Notes: generated from the sequence alone by a model not told the origin. 64,000 nt of DNA from Ruminococcoides sp052118065 (GCA_052118065.1 JBQKHY010000002.1:124001-188000); one strand, 5' to 3'. Counted from the first letter of the stretch, positions 52,717 through 62,370 are shown. A program made the numbers and translations.

Positions 52717-53655
52717 ATGTCATTTGATAGACTAATTGAAAAAATTGTAGAAAAGCAAAATCCAACTGTTGCAGGTCTTGACCCTAAGATGGCTTACATT
52801 CCTGAATATATTAAGGAAGAGTCATTTAAGAAGTATGGCAAGACACTTGAGGGTGCTGCTGATGCAATTCTTACATATAACAAAGGCTTAATTGATGAAC
52901 TTTATGATATTGTTCCGGCAGTAAAGCCACAGTGTGCATATTATGAAATGTACGGATGGTACGGTGTAAGAGCTTTAGCAGAAACTATTAAGTATGCTAA
53001 GTCAAAGGGTATGTTTGTTATTACAGACGGTAAGAGAAACGATATTGGTACAACTATGGAAGCATATGCTATTGCTCACCTAGGCGAAACTGATATTGAC
53101 GGTGAAACAGAAGAAGCTTTTGGTGGCGATGCATTAACAGTAAACGGCTACCTAGGTTCCGACGGTATTAACCCTCTACTAACAATTTGTGAAGAAAAAG
53201 ACAAGGGTATCTTTGTCCTAGTTAAAACATCTAACCCATCATCAGGTGAATTACAGAACCTTGAATTTAGAGGTGATGAAACAGTTTACCTACATATGGG
53301 CAGAATGTGTGAAGATTGGGGCAAAAATGTAGTTGGTAAGTATGGTTACAGTGGTGTAGGTGCTGTTGTAGGTGCAACATATCCTGAAATGCTAACTGAA
53401 CTAAGAGGTGAACTTCCTAAGACATTCTTCCTAGTACCGGGTTATGGTGCTCAGGGTGGTGGCGCTAATGACTGTAAGGGTGCATTTGACCAGAACGGTA
53501 TTGGTGCTATTGTTAACTCATCAAGAGGCATTATGTGTGCATGGCAGAAGATTGAAGGTCTTGATGAAAAGGATTATGCTAAGGCTGCAAGACAGGAAGC
53601 TATCCGTATGAGAGATGACCTAAAGTCTGTTATTGGTGAAATGAAGTTAAAGTAA
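52717..53655 (+). CDS. pyrF: orotidine 5'-phosphate decarboxylase (type 2)
   Basis: PyrF (312 residues), the longer type 2 form. TVAGLDPKMAYIP, VKPQCAYYEMYG, the catalytic segment FVITDGKRNDIGTT (D-x-K-x-x-D), and FLVPGYGAQGG near the C-terminus. It completes UMP synthesis after pyrE. Confidence 0.96.
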   Translation: MSFDRLIEKIVEKQNPTVAGLDPKMAYIPEYIKEESFKKYGKTLEGAADAILTYNKGLIDELYDIVPAVKPQCAYYEMYGWYGVRALAETIKYAKSKGMFVITDGKRNDIGTTMEAYAIAHLGETDIDGETEEAFGGDALTVNGYLGSDGINPLLTICEEKDKGIFVLVKTSNPSSGELQNLEFRGDETVYLHMGRMCEDWGKNVVGKYGYSGVGAVVGATYPEMLTELRGELPKTFFLVPGYGAQGGGANDCKGAFDQNGIGAIVNSSRGIMCAWQKIEGLDEKDYAKAARQEAIRMRDDLKSVIGEMKLK

Positions 53656-53734
53656 TTTCTTTACAGCTTAACCTTGTTCACAAAAAGTTTACTATTGCAT
53701 AATGATTTGTACATTATGTAAAAAAGTTAATTTG

Positions 53735-53763
53735 TTGACTTTAATCTATTAAAGTAATATAAT
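53735..53763 (+). promoter_or_regulatory. promoter of serC-serA
   Basis: TTGACT (53735-53740), 17-bp spacer, TATAAT (53758-53763), about 78 bp before serC. Confidence 0.82.
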
Positions 53764-53841
53764 TTTATTAGTGATTTATGAGTATAATCGACTTAATTGT
53801 CGGTTTGAAGTATTTTGATATTAGATAAGGAGATTTTTAAA

Positions 53842-54927
53842 ATGTCAAGAGTCTATAATTTTTCAGCAGGTCCATCAATGTTACCTGAACCGGTTCTAAA
53901 GAAAGCAGCAGATGAAATGCTTGATTATCAGGGTTGTGGTCAGTCCGTAATGGAAATGTCACACAGAAGTAAGCAGTTTGATGGTATCATCAAGGATTGC
54001 GAAGCATTACTAAGAGAAGTAATGAATATTCCTGATAACTACAAGGTTCTATTCCTACAGGGTGGTTGTTCTTCACAGTTTGCTATGGTTCCAATGAATC
54101 TAATGAACAAGAACCACAAGGCTGACTATGTTATCACAGGTCAGTGGGCTAAGAAAGCTGCTAAGGAAGCTGCCAGATATGGTGAAGTTAATATTGTTGC
54201 TTCTTCTGAAGACAAGACTTTCACATATATTCCTAAGCTAGACAAATCAACATTCTCTAAGGATGCTGACTATTTCTATATTTGTATGAACAATACAATT
54301 TATGGTACTGTTTATCACGAACTACCTGACACAGGTGATATTCCACTTGTAGCAGATATTTCTTCTTGCATTATGAGTGAACCAATTGATGTTAGCAAGT
54401 TTGGTTGCCTAATTGCAGGTGCTCAGAAGAACCTTGCTCCTGCAGGTCTAACAATCGTTATTATTCGTGAAGACCTAATCGGTAATGCTATGGATATTAC
54501 TCCAACAATGTTTAACTACAAGACACATGCAGATGCAAATTCACTATTCAACACACCTCCATGCTGGACAATTTATGTTGCAAAGCTAGTTCTTGAATGG
54601 ATTAAGAACGAAGTTGGTGGTCTAGATAAGATGAAAGAACTAAATGAAAAGAAAGCTAAGGTTCTTTATGACTTCCTAGACAACTCAAAGCTATTTAAGG
54701 GTACAGTAGTTAAGGAAGACAGAAGCCTTATGAATGTTCCTTTCGTTACAGGTGACAAGGATATGGACGCTAAGTTTGTTGAAGAAGCAACTGAAGCAGG
54801 TTTCGTTAACATTAAGGGTCACCGTACAGTTGGTGGTATGAGAGCTTCTATCTACAATGCTATGCCATATGAAGGCGTTGAAAAGCTAGTAGAATTTATG
54901 AAGAAGTTTGAAGCAGAAAACGCTTAA
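53842..54927 (+). CDS. serC: phosphoserine aminotransferase
   Basis: SerC (361 residues, PLP class V) converts 3-phosphohydroxypyruvate to phosphoserine. YNFSAGPSMLPEPVL start, HRSKQFDGII, LFLQGGCSSQFAMVP, the PLP-lysine segment IAGAQKNLAPAGLTIV and the C-terminal HRTVGGMRASIYNAM. I chose ATG 53842, 9 bp after AAGGAG, over the longer frame at 53815. serA follows after 31 bp. Confidence 0.97.
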   Translation: MSRVYNFSAGPSMLPEPVLKKAADEMLDYQGCGQSVMEMSHRSKQFDGIIKDCEALLREVMNIPDNYKVLFLQGGCSSQFAMVPMNLMNKNHKADYVITGQWAKKAAKEAARYGEVNIVASSEDKTFTYIPKLDKSTFSKDADYFYICMNNTIYGTVYHELPDTGDIPLVADISSCIMSEPIDVSKFGCLIAGAQKNLAPAGLTIVIIREDLIGNAMDITPTMFNYKTHADANSLFNTPPCWTIYVAKLVLEWIKNEVGGLDKMKELNEKKAKVLYDFLDNSKLFKGTVVKEDRSLMNVPFVTGDKDMDAKFVEEATEAGFVNIKGHRTVGGMRASIYNAMPYEGVEKLVEFMKKFEAENA

Positions 54928-54958
54928 TTAAGTTTATTAATTGTGAGGAGAATTACTG

Positions 54959-56077
54959 ATGTACAATGTACTAACTTTAAATAAAATTGCTAAGTGTGGT
55001 ACAGACATTCTTGGCGATAACTATACAGTTTCTGATAATGAAACAAACCCTGTTGCTGTTCTTGTTCGTTCAGCATCAATGCACGAAATGGAAATGCCTG
55101 AAAGCCTACTTGCTATTGCAAGAGCAGGTGCAGGTGTAAACAACATTCCTATTAAGGATTGTGCAGAAAAGGGTATCGTAGTATTTAACTCACCGGGTGC
55201 TAACGCTAACGCAGTTAAGGAACTTGTTGTTGCAGGTCTATTAATGTCATCAAGAAAGATTGTTAACGGTATTGAATGGGCTAAGACACTAAAAGGCAAC
55301 GGCGATCAGGTTGGCAAAATGGTAGAAAAAGGTAAGTCAAACTTTGCCGGTCCTGAAATTATGGGCAAAACACTGGGTGTTATCGGTCTTGGTGCTATCG
55401 GTATCAAGGTTGCTAATGTAGCTGCTGCTTTAGGTATGAAGGTTGTTGGTTGCGACCCATTCCTAAATGAAGCTAATAAGGCTAAGTTAGTTGACTGCAA
55501 GATTGTTGAAACTAATGATGAAGTTTATGCAGAAGCTGACTATATCACAGTTCATGTTCCTCTAAATGACGGTACTCGTGGTATGATTAATAAAGAAACA
55601 ATCAGCAAGATGAAAGACGGTGTAAGAGTTCTTAACTATAGCCGTGACGGTCTTGTAAATTCAACAGATATTCTTGATGCACTAAAGAGTGGCAAGATGA
55701 GTGCTTATGTAACTGACTTTGCTACAGATGATATTCTTGGTGAAGATGGTGTTATTGCAATGCCTCACCTAGGTGCTTCAACTCCTGAAAGTGAAGACAA
55801 CTGTGCTGTTATGGCAGCAACAGAAGTTAAGGATTACCTAGAAAACGGTAATATTGTAAACTCTGTAAACCTACCTTGCCTATCAAAGGATAAGACAGGT
55901 GGCACAAGAGTATGTGTAATCGCTAAAGCTGATGCTGACACAGATGCTATTGTAAAGGCAACAGGTTCTGATGACTTTGCAACTGCTACAAGAGGTGACT
56001 TTAGCTACACAATTATTGATAATGCTACAAACACAGAAGTTAATGTTGATGGTGTTATCAAGGTAAGAAGTCTATAA
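54959..56077 (+). CDS. serA: D-3-phosphoglycerate dehydrogenase
   Basis: A 372-residue D-2-hydroxyacid dehydrogenase. Substrate domain (VRSASMHEMEMPESLLAIAR, GVNNIPIKDCAEKGIVV), NAD motif GVIGLGAIGIKVANVAAALGM split around residues 138-156, Arg-Glu-His triad region (LNYSRDGLVN, MPHLGASTPESEDN), and a short C-terminal ACT-like segment. Adjacent serC confirms the serine pathway. serB is absent. RBS GAGGAG. Confidence 0.94.
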   Translation: MYNVLTLNKIAKCGTDILGDNYTVSDNETNPVAVLVRSASMHEMEMPESLLAIARAGAGVNNIPIKDCAEKGIVVFNSPGANANAVKELVVAGLLMSSRKIVNGIEWAKTLKGNGDQVGKMVEKGKSNFAGPEIMGKTLGVIGLGAIGIKVANVAAALGMKVVGCDPFLNEANKAKLVDCKIVETNDEVYAEADYITVHVPLNDGTRGMINKETISKMKDGVRVLNYSRDGLVNSTDILDALKSGKMSAYVTDFATDDILGEDGVIAMPHLGASTPESEDNCAVMAATEVKDYLENGNIVNSVNLPCLSKDKTGGTRVCVIAKADADTDAIVKATGSDDFATATRGDFSYTIIDNATNTEVNVDGVIKVRSL

Positions 56078-56126
56078 TTTTGAGCTTATATTTTTAGATT
56101 AATATTATTAAAAGGAGGTCAAAACA

Positions 56127-57503
56127 ATGAGAAAAGTAGTTTCAATACTTTTAGCAGTTCTAATGCTAACTGCTATGGGTACAGTTGCAGTAACATCAGC
56201 AAGTGCTGAAGAAACTGCAACAGTTAACGGTGTAGTTGCTAATGTTGGTGACACAGTTACTATTGATTACTTCATAAAGTCCGACTGTATTTGGGAATGT
56301 TTCCAGGGTCATGTAACATATGATTATGACGGCCTACAGCTTGAAAGCTTTGAAATGCCGGATGTAACAACAGGTATTATGACTAACACTCTTAACAAAG
56401 GTTTCGCATATTATACAGGTGTTGACATTTATAGTAACTATAAGTTCTATAACGAAGTAAACTTCTACAGAATTAAATTTACAGTTCGCCAGGCGGGTAG
56501 CTATGCAGTTAACAATGTTTTGGAATTTGCTGATGGTAACAATGCTGATATGATTGTTGATGATGGTGTTATTCTTAAACCTGAAAGACTAATCACTCGT
56601 GAAGTTGTTACAGCTACTCCAAAGCCAACAGAAACAACAACAAATACAACAGCTCCAAAGCCAACAACTAAGCCTGAACCAACAAATACAGAGCCATCTT
56701 CAACACCATCACCATCAACTCCGGTTGCAGTAAGTGGTGTTGCACTAAATAAGAAAGTTGCAACAATTAATGTTGGTAAGACAGTTACAGTAAAAGCTAC
56801 AGTAACTCCTGCAAATGCAGCCAACAAGACTCTAGCTTGGACATCTTCTAACACAAAGATTGCTACTGTATCTAATGGTGTAGTTAAGGGCGTTAAGGCA
56901 GGTAGAGTTGTAATTACAGCTAAGACAACTGATGGTTCAAACATTTCTGCAACATGTACTGTAACAGTTAAGCAACCTGTAACAAGCATTTCTCTATCTA
57001 AGAAAGCAACAATGTATACAGGCAAGAAGTTAACTCTTAAGGCTAAGGTTAACCCAGCTAATGCTTCTAACAAGGCATTAACATGGAAATCATATAACAC
57101 TAAGATTGCTAAGGTTGCTTCTAACGGTGTAGTTACAGGCGTTAAGGCAGGTACAGTTAAGATTACTGCAACTGCAAAGGATGGTAGCAGAAAGTCTGCA
57201 ACATGTACAGTAACAGTTCGTCAGTCAGTATCTAAGATTACTCTAAGCAAGACAAATGTTGTTCTTCCTAAGAAGGGTTCTTCTTACAATGTTAAGGTAA
57301 CAGTTGCTCCTAAGAACGCTTACAACAAGAATGTTGCAGTTAAGTCTGCTAAAACAAAGGTTGCTAAGGTTTCTGCTTCAACAGTTAAGTCAGGTAAGAC
57401 AGTTAAGATTACTGCTGTAAAGAAGGGTACAACTAAAGTTGTATTTACTGCTAAAGACGGTAGCAAGAAGTCTGCTACATGTAAGGTAACAGTTAAAAAA
57501 TAA
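56127..57503 (+). CDS. secreted protein with cohesin-like domain and three BIG2 domains
   Basis: A 458-residue exported protein. Signal peptide to about residue 27; a beta-sandwich domain of about 120 residues (ANVGDTVTIDYFIKS, VTYDYDGLQLESFEM, NFYRIKFTVRQAGSY) that resembles cohesin-type folds; a Pro/Thr linker (about 172-205); then three BIG2 Ig-like domains of about 80 residues, each with NxxxxW-xSxNTKIA and GVKAG motifs. No dockerin or anchor is visible. RBS AAGGAGG. Located behind serA but probably separate in function: a surface or scaffold-like protein. Confidence 0.82.
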   Translation: MRKVVSILLAVLMLTAMGTVAVTSASAEETATVNGVVANVGDTVTIDYFIKSDCIWECFQGHVTYDYDGLQLESFEMPDVTTGIMTNTLNKGFAYYTGVDIYSNYKFYNEVNFYRIKFTVRQAGSYAVNNVLEFADGNNADMIVDDGVILKPERLITREVVTATPKPTETTTNTTAPKPTTKPEPTNTEPSSTPSPSTPVAVSGVALNKKVATINVGKTVTVKATVTPANAANKTLAWTSSNTKIATVSNGVVKGVKAGRVVITAKTTDGSNISATCTVTVKQPVTSISLSKKATMYTGKKLTLKAKVNPANASNKALTWKSYNTKIAKVASNGVVTGVKAGTVKITATAKDGSRKSATCTVTVRQSVSKITLSKTNVVLPKKGSSYNVKVTVAPKNAYNKNVAVKSAKTKVAKVSASTVKSGKTVKITAVKKGTTKVVFTAKDGSKKSATCKVTVKK

Positions 57504-57554
57504 TAATAATTAATCTAAAATGTTTTAATAATAAATCTAAAAAATAATTAGCTA

Positions 57555-57588
57555 AAAGCCCTATTCATTACGAATAGGGCTTTGTTTC
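57555..57588. terminator. terminator after the cohesin-like/BIG2 gene
   Basis: 12-bp perfect stem (57555-57566 with 57572-57583), 5-base loop, T-rich right flank; the A-rich left flank may also serve the convergent nagZ gene. Confidence 0.85.
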
Positions 57589-57635
57589 GTCTAAGTAGGG
57601 AATATGACCTACTTTTTATTTTGTTTTGTAATTAA

Positions 57636-58856
57636 TTAGGTATTTAATATTGTGTCAACATCAAGAATACCAAGGTCGATTTTCCATTTTAAAATTCTCT
57701 TTACAGACTCATTAATTTGGCTAATAGGTATTTCATTATTTTTTACTGCATTTAAAACTGCCGGATATTGAGTGTCAACTGATGAACAACATAGTAGGTC
57801 ATTACCGGCTTTTGTAGCAATAACTGCTGCCGATTCATCACCGGTAAACTGAGTAATAGCATCCATAATCAGGTCGTCAGTCATTATAACACCATTAAAA
57901 TTAAGCTGATTTCTAATAATTTTATGTACATTCTCTGATAAAGATGCAGGATGATTTTTGTCCATACAGTTTACTATATTGTGAGAAACTAAGATACAAT
58001 CTGCACCGGCATTTATTCCGGAAATAAAAGGTTTAAAATCTTTTTTGGTAAATTCAGAATAATCTCTGTTGTCATATGCAATGCCTGTGTGGGTATCTAC
58101 ATTGTTGCCATAACCGGGAAAGTGCTTTAGTACAGTGCCTAGGTGATTTTCCTTTGATGTGCTAACAACAGTACTTACAAATTTGTCCACATCATCAACA
58201 TTGTCACTAAATGATCGGTCATACATAAATCCATTTGTATCGGATGTAATGTCACAGTCAGGTGCCATATTTACATTAATTCCAAGTGAAAGTAAAAGTT
58301 TAGCCTTTTCTTCAGCATCATTTATAATACCGTCCCAACCACCATTTGCAAAAGTATCTTTAGGTGAAAGGAAAGGACTTTCCCTAAGATTAGGGTTGCT
58401 ACTGACTCTTACAACAGTACCACCTTCTTCATCAACACCGATAAGTAGTGGAATTTTAGCCTTATTTTGATATGATTGAATAGTGTTTGTAACTTCTTCT
58501 TTAGTTTTATTTTCAAAATCTTTTCCAAATAAAATATACCCACCAATGTGATATTGATTTATTTGTTCAAGTGCGTTAGTATCGGGACATCTAACATAAA
58601 ACATTTGACCTACCTTTTCTTCAGTAGTCATTTGACTGATGTAATTATCTAAACTTTTATCAAATGTTTCTTCTATATTAGTAGTAGGCTCAACTGTTGT
58701 AGTGGTAGGTTCTGTTGTGGTAATTGTAGTTTCACTTGTTGATACTGTAGTAGAACTACTGATATTATTTTCGCTTTGTGTACCACAACTTGAAAATAAT
58801 ATTGCCAACATAATACATAATACAGAAGTGATTATTTTATTGTTTATTTTTTTCAT
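57636..58856 (-). CDS. nagZ: glycoside hydrolase family 3 lipoprotein (beta-N-acetylhexosaminidase-like)
   Basis: A 406-residue GH3 enzyme with a lipobox (LFSSC, Cys24) and a Thr/Ser-rich linker (about 30-65). Catalytic domain motifs: LLIGVDEEGGTVVRVS, VLKHFPGYGNNVDTHTG (dyad Asp/His) and GVIMTDDLIMDAI with the nucleophile Asp. NagZ-type enzymes remove beta-N-acetylglucosamine from muropeptides; in Gram-positives they are often exported, as here. RBS AAAGGAG. Transcribed alone, convergent with the BIG2 gene. Confidence 0.9.
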   Translation of the reverse strand: MKKINNKIITSVLCIMLAILFSSCGTQSENNISSSTTVSTSETTITTTEPTTTTVEPTTNIEETFDKSLDNYISQMTTEEKVGQMFYVRCPDTNALEQINQYHIGGYILFGKDFENKTKEEVTNTIQSYQNKAKIPLLIGVDEEGGTVVRVSSNPNLRESPFLSPKDTFANGGWDGIINDAEEKAKLLLSLGINVNMAPDCDITSDTNGFMYDRSFSDNVDDVDKFVSTVVSTSKENHLGTVLKHFPGYGNNVDTHTGIAYDNRDYSEFTKKDFKPFISGINAGADCILVSHNIVNCMDKNHPASLSENVHKIIRNQLNFNGVIMTDDLIMDAITQFTGDESAAVIATKAGNDLLCCSSVDTQYPAVLNAVKNNEIPISQINESVKRILKWKIDLGILDVDTILNT

Positions 58857-58995
58857 TACTATTCTCCTTTCGGTTAAACCTATTATATATCATAATAAAA
58901 TATATTAATAGTAAAAATAAGAGAGAAAAAATATATTATATAAGTTCTTTTTTGTACACATTGTTAAATATAATTAATATGAAGTAGTGGTTTTA

Positions 58996-59132
58996 TTGTT
59001 CAAAATAGTAGGTATAAATTTATGCAATTTATACATTTCATTGGTTAAAATATACAATTATAATTAGTTTATGTTGTTAATAAAATCGAAAATAATATTA
59101 ATTTAATAAAAATTATTGTATATTTTGAACAA
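58996..59132. promoter_or_regulatory. 12-bp inverted repeat pair around the EF-G-like promoter
   Basis: TTGTTCAAAATA (58996-59007) and its exact reverse complement TATTTTGAACAA (59121-59132). The right copy overlaps the -35/spacer of the promoter and the left copy lies 113 bp upstream. An 8-bp repeat (TATAAATT/AATTTATA, about 59013-59033) lies between. This is the only structure seen in the 345-bp gap 58857-59201. Confidence 0.5.
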
Positions 59133-59144
59133 GGGTGTTATAAT
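59116..59144 (+). promoter_or_regulatory. promoter of the EF-G-like gene
   Basis: TTGTAT (59116-59121), 17-bp spacer, TATAAT (59139-59144), 58 bp before the ATG. Confidence 0.7.
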
Positions 59145-59201
59145 GTAACTGTAATCAAAAGAGATTAATGCTTACACATTTAATTAAGGAGATTTAATCC
59201 A

Positions 59202-61259
59202 ATGAGAAATTATGATTCCAAACATATTCTCAATATTGCATTAGCCGGTCACAAAGGTTCAGGTAAAACCTCAGTTGCCGAAAGTATGCTATATTTGACA
59301 GGAAATGTTTCAAGACTCGGGAAAATTGAAGAAGGAAACACTTCTCTGGATTATGACCCAGAAGAAGTTAAGAGAAAATCTTCTGTTCTTACTGCTGTTG
59401 CTCCGGTTGAATGGAAAAATGCAAAGATTAATCTTATCGATACACCGGGGTTATTTGATTTTGCCGGTGGTATCGCAGAGGGTATGAGAGCTGCTGAAAG
59501 TGTGTTAGTTGTCGTATCCGGCAAGGATGGAGTCGATGTAGGAACTGAGAAAGTAGTTAATATGGCTACTGAGATGGGCAAAACAAAGATGTTCTTTGTT
59601 AACGGACTATGTGATGAAAGTGCCAGATTCTATAGAGTGTTTGAAGATTTAAAGACAGTTTTTGGTCCGGCAGTTTGTCCTGTTGTTGTTCCTTACATTA
59701 ACGACGGTAAGGCTGAAGTATATGTAAACCTTTTTGAATATAGAGCCTATAAGTACTCTGAGGGTGGCAAGGTTGAACCAACCGATATGCCTGACTTAGG
59801 TACTAGATTTGATGGTCTTAGAGAGGCTATCAAGGAAGCTGTTGCAGAAACATCAGAAGAACTATTGGAGAAATTTATTGAAGGGGAAGAATTTACTCCT
59901 GAAGAAATTATCCTTGGTGTTTCACAAGGTGTTAGAGAAGGTACAATTATACCGGTGTTCTGTGGTGATGCACATAATACATACGGTATTGACCAGTTGT
60001 TGAATTCACTTACTTGGCTTGCTCCAAAAGCGGAGTCAGGTGCAGAAATCGGCTCAGATGTTAATGGAGAGCCAGTAGAAGTTACAGTTAATTCTGATGG
60101 TGTCCCAACTGCAATAGTGTTTAAAACTGTTATTGACCCATTTGTGGGAAAATTAAGTTATATAAAAGTTCTTAGTGGTAAGATTTCTACTGACACACCT
60201 CTTGTAAATATGAGGACAGGTGCAAATGAAAGAGTTACCAAGGTTCTTACTGTAAAAGGTAAGAAACAGGAAGACACACCATTCATCTCAGCAGGTGATA
60301 TTGGTGCAATACCAAAACTTTCTGATACTTTATCAGGTGACACACTTTGTTCACCACTTAGAAAAGTAACACTTGACAGTATTGATTATCCTGTTGCTAA
60401 CCTTTCTATGGCAGTATATGCTGACAGTAAGGATGACGAAGAAAAAATTACTCAGGGTATTCTTAAATTAATGGAAGAAGACCCAACTATTAAATATGTA
60501 CACAATCACGAAACTCACGAAAGAGTTGTTACAGGTTTAGGCGAACAACAACTTGATGTTATTGTTAGTAAACTAAAGTCAAAGTACAACATTGATGTTA
60601 AGTTGAAGAAGCCAAAGGTAGCCTATAGAGAGACAATTCGTGGTACTGTTAAGGTACAAGGTCGTCACAAAAAACAGAGTGGTGGTCACGGTCAGTTTGG
60701 TGATGTGTGGATTGAGTTCTCTCCTAGTGACAGTGATGGACTTGAATTTACACAAACAGTTGTTGGTGGTTCAGTTCCAAAGGGATTTTTCCCTGCTGTT
60801 GAAAAAGGATTGCAAGACTCAATGAAAAAAGGCCCACTAGCCGGTTATCCGGTTGTTGGGGTAAAAGCTAACTTGTATGATGGTAGTTACCATCCTGTTG
60901 ACTCATCTGAAATGTCATTTAAAATGGCAGCATCAATTGCTTTTAAGAATGGCATTACACAGGCTAAACCTACTTTACTTGAACCAATCGGTTCATTAAA
61001 GGTAACAGTTCCGGAAACACATACCGGGGACATTATGGGTGAAGTTACAAAAAGACGAGGCAGAGTTATTGGTATGGACTCAATACCTAATGGTATGCAG
61101 GTGATTGAAGCAGAAGTTCCAATGGCTGAGATGGGTGACTTCAATACCTTTATTAAACAAGTTACACAAGGCAGAGGTAGCTTTACTCTTGACTTTGCAA
61201 GATATGAAGATGCACCTGCTAATGTAGCAGAAAAGGTTATTGCAGATTCAAAAGAATAA
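59202..61259 (+). CDS. elongation factor G-like translational GTPase (EF-G paralogue)
   Basis: A 685-residue protein with full EF-G domain order: P-loop GHKGSGKT (residues 16-23), G3 DTPGLFDF (D80-F87), domain II, III (VTGLGEQQLDVIVSKL), IV (GRHKKQSGGHGQFGDVWIEF, ending GYPVVGVKANLYDGSYHPVDS) and V (LLEPIGSLKVTVPETHTGDIMGEVTKRRGRV). Compared with true EF-G, His after DTPG is Leu84 and the G4 NKxD is FVNGLCDE, so GTP hydrolysis and guanine recognition are probably altered. This is the EF-G2/FusA2-like group. No str operon genes are near. RBS AAGGAG. Confidence 0.9.
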   Translation: MRNYDSKHILNIALAGHKGSGKTSVAESMLYLTGNVSRLGKIEEGNTSLDYDPEEVKRKSSVLTAVAPVEWKNAKINLIDTPGLFDFAGGIAEGMRAAESVLVVVSGKDGVDVGTEKVVNMATEMGKTKMFFVNGLCDESARFYRVFEDLKTVFGPAVCPVVVPYINDGKAEVYVNLFEYRAYKYSEGGKVEPTDMPDLGTRFDGLREAIKEAVAETSEELLEKFIEGEEFTPEEIILGVSQGVREGTIIPVFCGDAHNTYGIDQLLNSLTWLAPKAESGAEIGSDVNGEPVEVTVNSDGVPTAIVFKTVIDPFVGKLSYIKVLSGKISTDTPLVNMRTGANERVTKVLTVKGKKQEDTPFISAGDIGAIPKLSDTLSGDTLCSPLRKVTLDSIDYPVANLSMAVYADSKDDEEKITQGILKLMEEDPTIKYVHNHETHERVVTGLGEQQLDVIVSKLKSKYNIDVKLKKPKVAYRETIRGTVKVQGRHKKQSGGHGQFGDVWIEFSPSDSDGLEFTQTVVGGSVPKGFFPAVEKGLQDSMKKGPLAGYPVVGVKANLYDGSYHPVDSSEMSFKMAASIAFKNGITQAKPTLLEPIGSLKVTVPETHTGDIMGEVTKRRGRVIGMDSIPNGMQVIEAEVPMAEMGDFNTFIKQVTQGRGSFTLDFARYEDAPANVAEKVIADSKE

Positions 61260-61363
61260 TGCAAGTTGCTTAATAAGTTTGTTATAGGGTAATACCTATT
61301 TCAATATAAATTTTGTTCTCCATTTCTTGAGAATTTATTAATTCTCTATTCTCTTTCTTCCAT

Positions 61364-61392
61364 GGAAAGGACCACATTTTGTGGTCCTTTCC
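61364..61392 (+). terminator. terminator after the EF-G-like gene
   Basis: 13-bp perfect stem (61364-61376 with 61380-61392), 3-base loop; the T content is within the right arm. A smaller GAGAAT/ATTCTC palindrome precedes it at 61329-61346. Confidence 0.75.
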
Positions 61393-61493
61393 TCATATAA
61401 CAAAGAAATTGTATAATTATAAATGTGTGAACAAAAATATTTAAATGTATATAAAGAAACAGAATGGTAAATTGAGGAATGGAGTTGCCGGTA

Positions 61494-62357
61494 ATGAAAA
61501 AAGTTATGAAAACAATTTCACTATTTTTATGTGTTATGATTTTTGCAACATCATTGCCTGTATTTTTCGCAGAAACTGAAAGTGCTAGTGCAGCCACCGC
61601 CACTATGGTTAACGAAAAGGTAAGAGGAAAGGTACTTTATAGCTATAGCTACAAAGTGCTAACATTAATCAACAAGGAAAGAAAGAAAAAGAAACTTTCA
61701 CAGTTAAAAATGACACAAGGATTACTAAGTGTAGCTAATAGAAGGGCTGCTGAAATTTCTTTGTATTATGCACATAGCCGTCCTAACGGTGAGAAAAACC
61801 CATTTAAAATGTATAAGTGGAAACATTATGTTGGTGAAAATATTGCTTTAAACCAGCAAACTCCTGAGCAGGTTGTAAAGTGTTGGATGAATAGTCCACC
61901 CCATAAAAAGAACATTTTAAATAAAAAATTTAATAGCGTTGGTATTGGCTGTTTTAAAGTAAACGGTTATATTTATTGGGAACAGTTCTTTGTTGATAAT
62001 AAGGCAAGTAGAAACGCTGCTCAAAAATCTAATGCAGATGTTACATATACAGTATCTATGAAAACATCCAATGTTAAGTTACGCTCCAGTGTAAAGTCAG
62101 TATGGTTTGATGATTTCTACACAAGAAGAATCATTACATATCAGTTCAACAAAAGAGTTGATAACTATGACTTTGTAACTAATCTGGACAATAGTTGTAT
62201 TCAGTACAAATCAGCTAATGAAAATATTGCTAAGATAAATTCAAAGGGTGTAGTCTTACCGGTAGCTAATGGTAAAACTACAATTACTGCAAATTTAAAG
62301 GGCTATCCAAGCAAAAAGGTAACTTGGACAGTTATTGTAGATGTTGAAGAAATGTAA
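61494..62357 (+). CDS. secreted CAP (SCP/PR1) domain protein with BIG2-like tail
   Basis: A 287-residue exported protein. Signal peptide of about 35 residues ending near SASAA, a CAP domain (about 45-170) with YSYSYKVLTLINKERKKKKL, RRAAEISLYYAHSRPNG, VGENIA and the WMNSPPHKKNILNKKF motif, then a BIG2-like C-terminal domain (about 180-287, NENIAKINSKGVVLPVANG). CAP proteins in spore formers (YkwD type) are secreted with unsettled roles. I chose ATG 61494, 9 bp after GGAG, over 61479. Confidence 0.88.
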   Translation: MKKVMKTISLFLCVMIFATSLPVFFAETESASAATATMVNEKVRGKVLYSYSYKVLTLINKERKKKKLSQLKMTQGLLSVANRRAAEISLYYAHSRPNGEKNPFKMYKWKHYVGENIALNQQTPEQVVKCWMNSPPHKKNILNKKFNSVGIGCFKVNGYIYWEQFFVDNKASRNAAQKSNADVTYTVSMKTSNVKLRSSVKSVWFDDFYTRRIITYQFNKRVDNYDFVTNLDNSCIQYKSANENIAKINSKGVVLPVANGKTTITANLKGYPSKKVTWTVIVDVEEM

Positions 62358-62370
62358 AATTAAAATTTAA

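Noticed and set aside
56501..57100. 199-residue minus-strand ORF opposite the BIG2 protein
   Set aside because: Val/Thr/Ala repetitive sequence that mirrors the BIG2 repeats; no RBS or recognisable domain.
61479..61493. Upstream start of the CAP protein at 61479
   Set aside because: It overlaps the GGAG ribosome binding site, and the added residues do not belong to the signal peptide.
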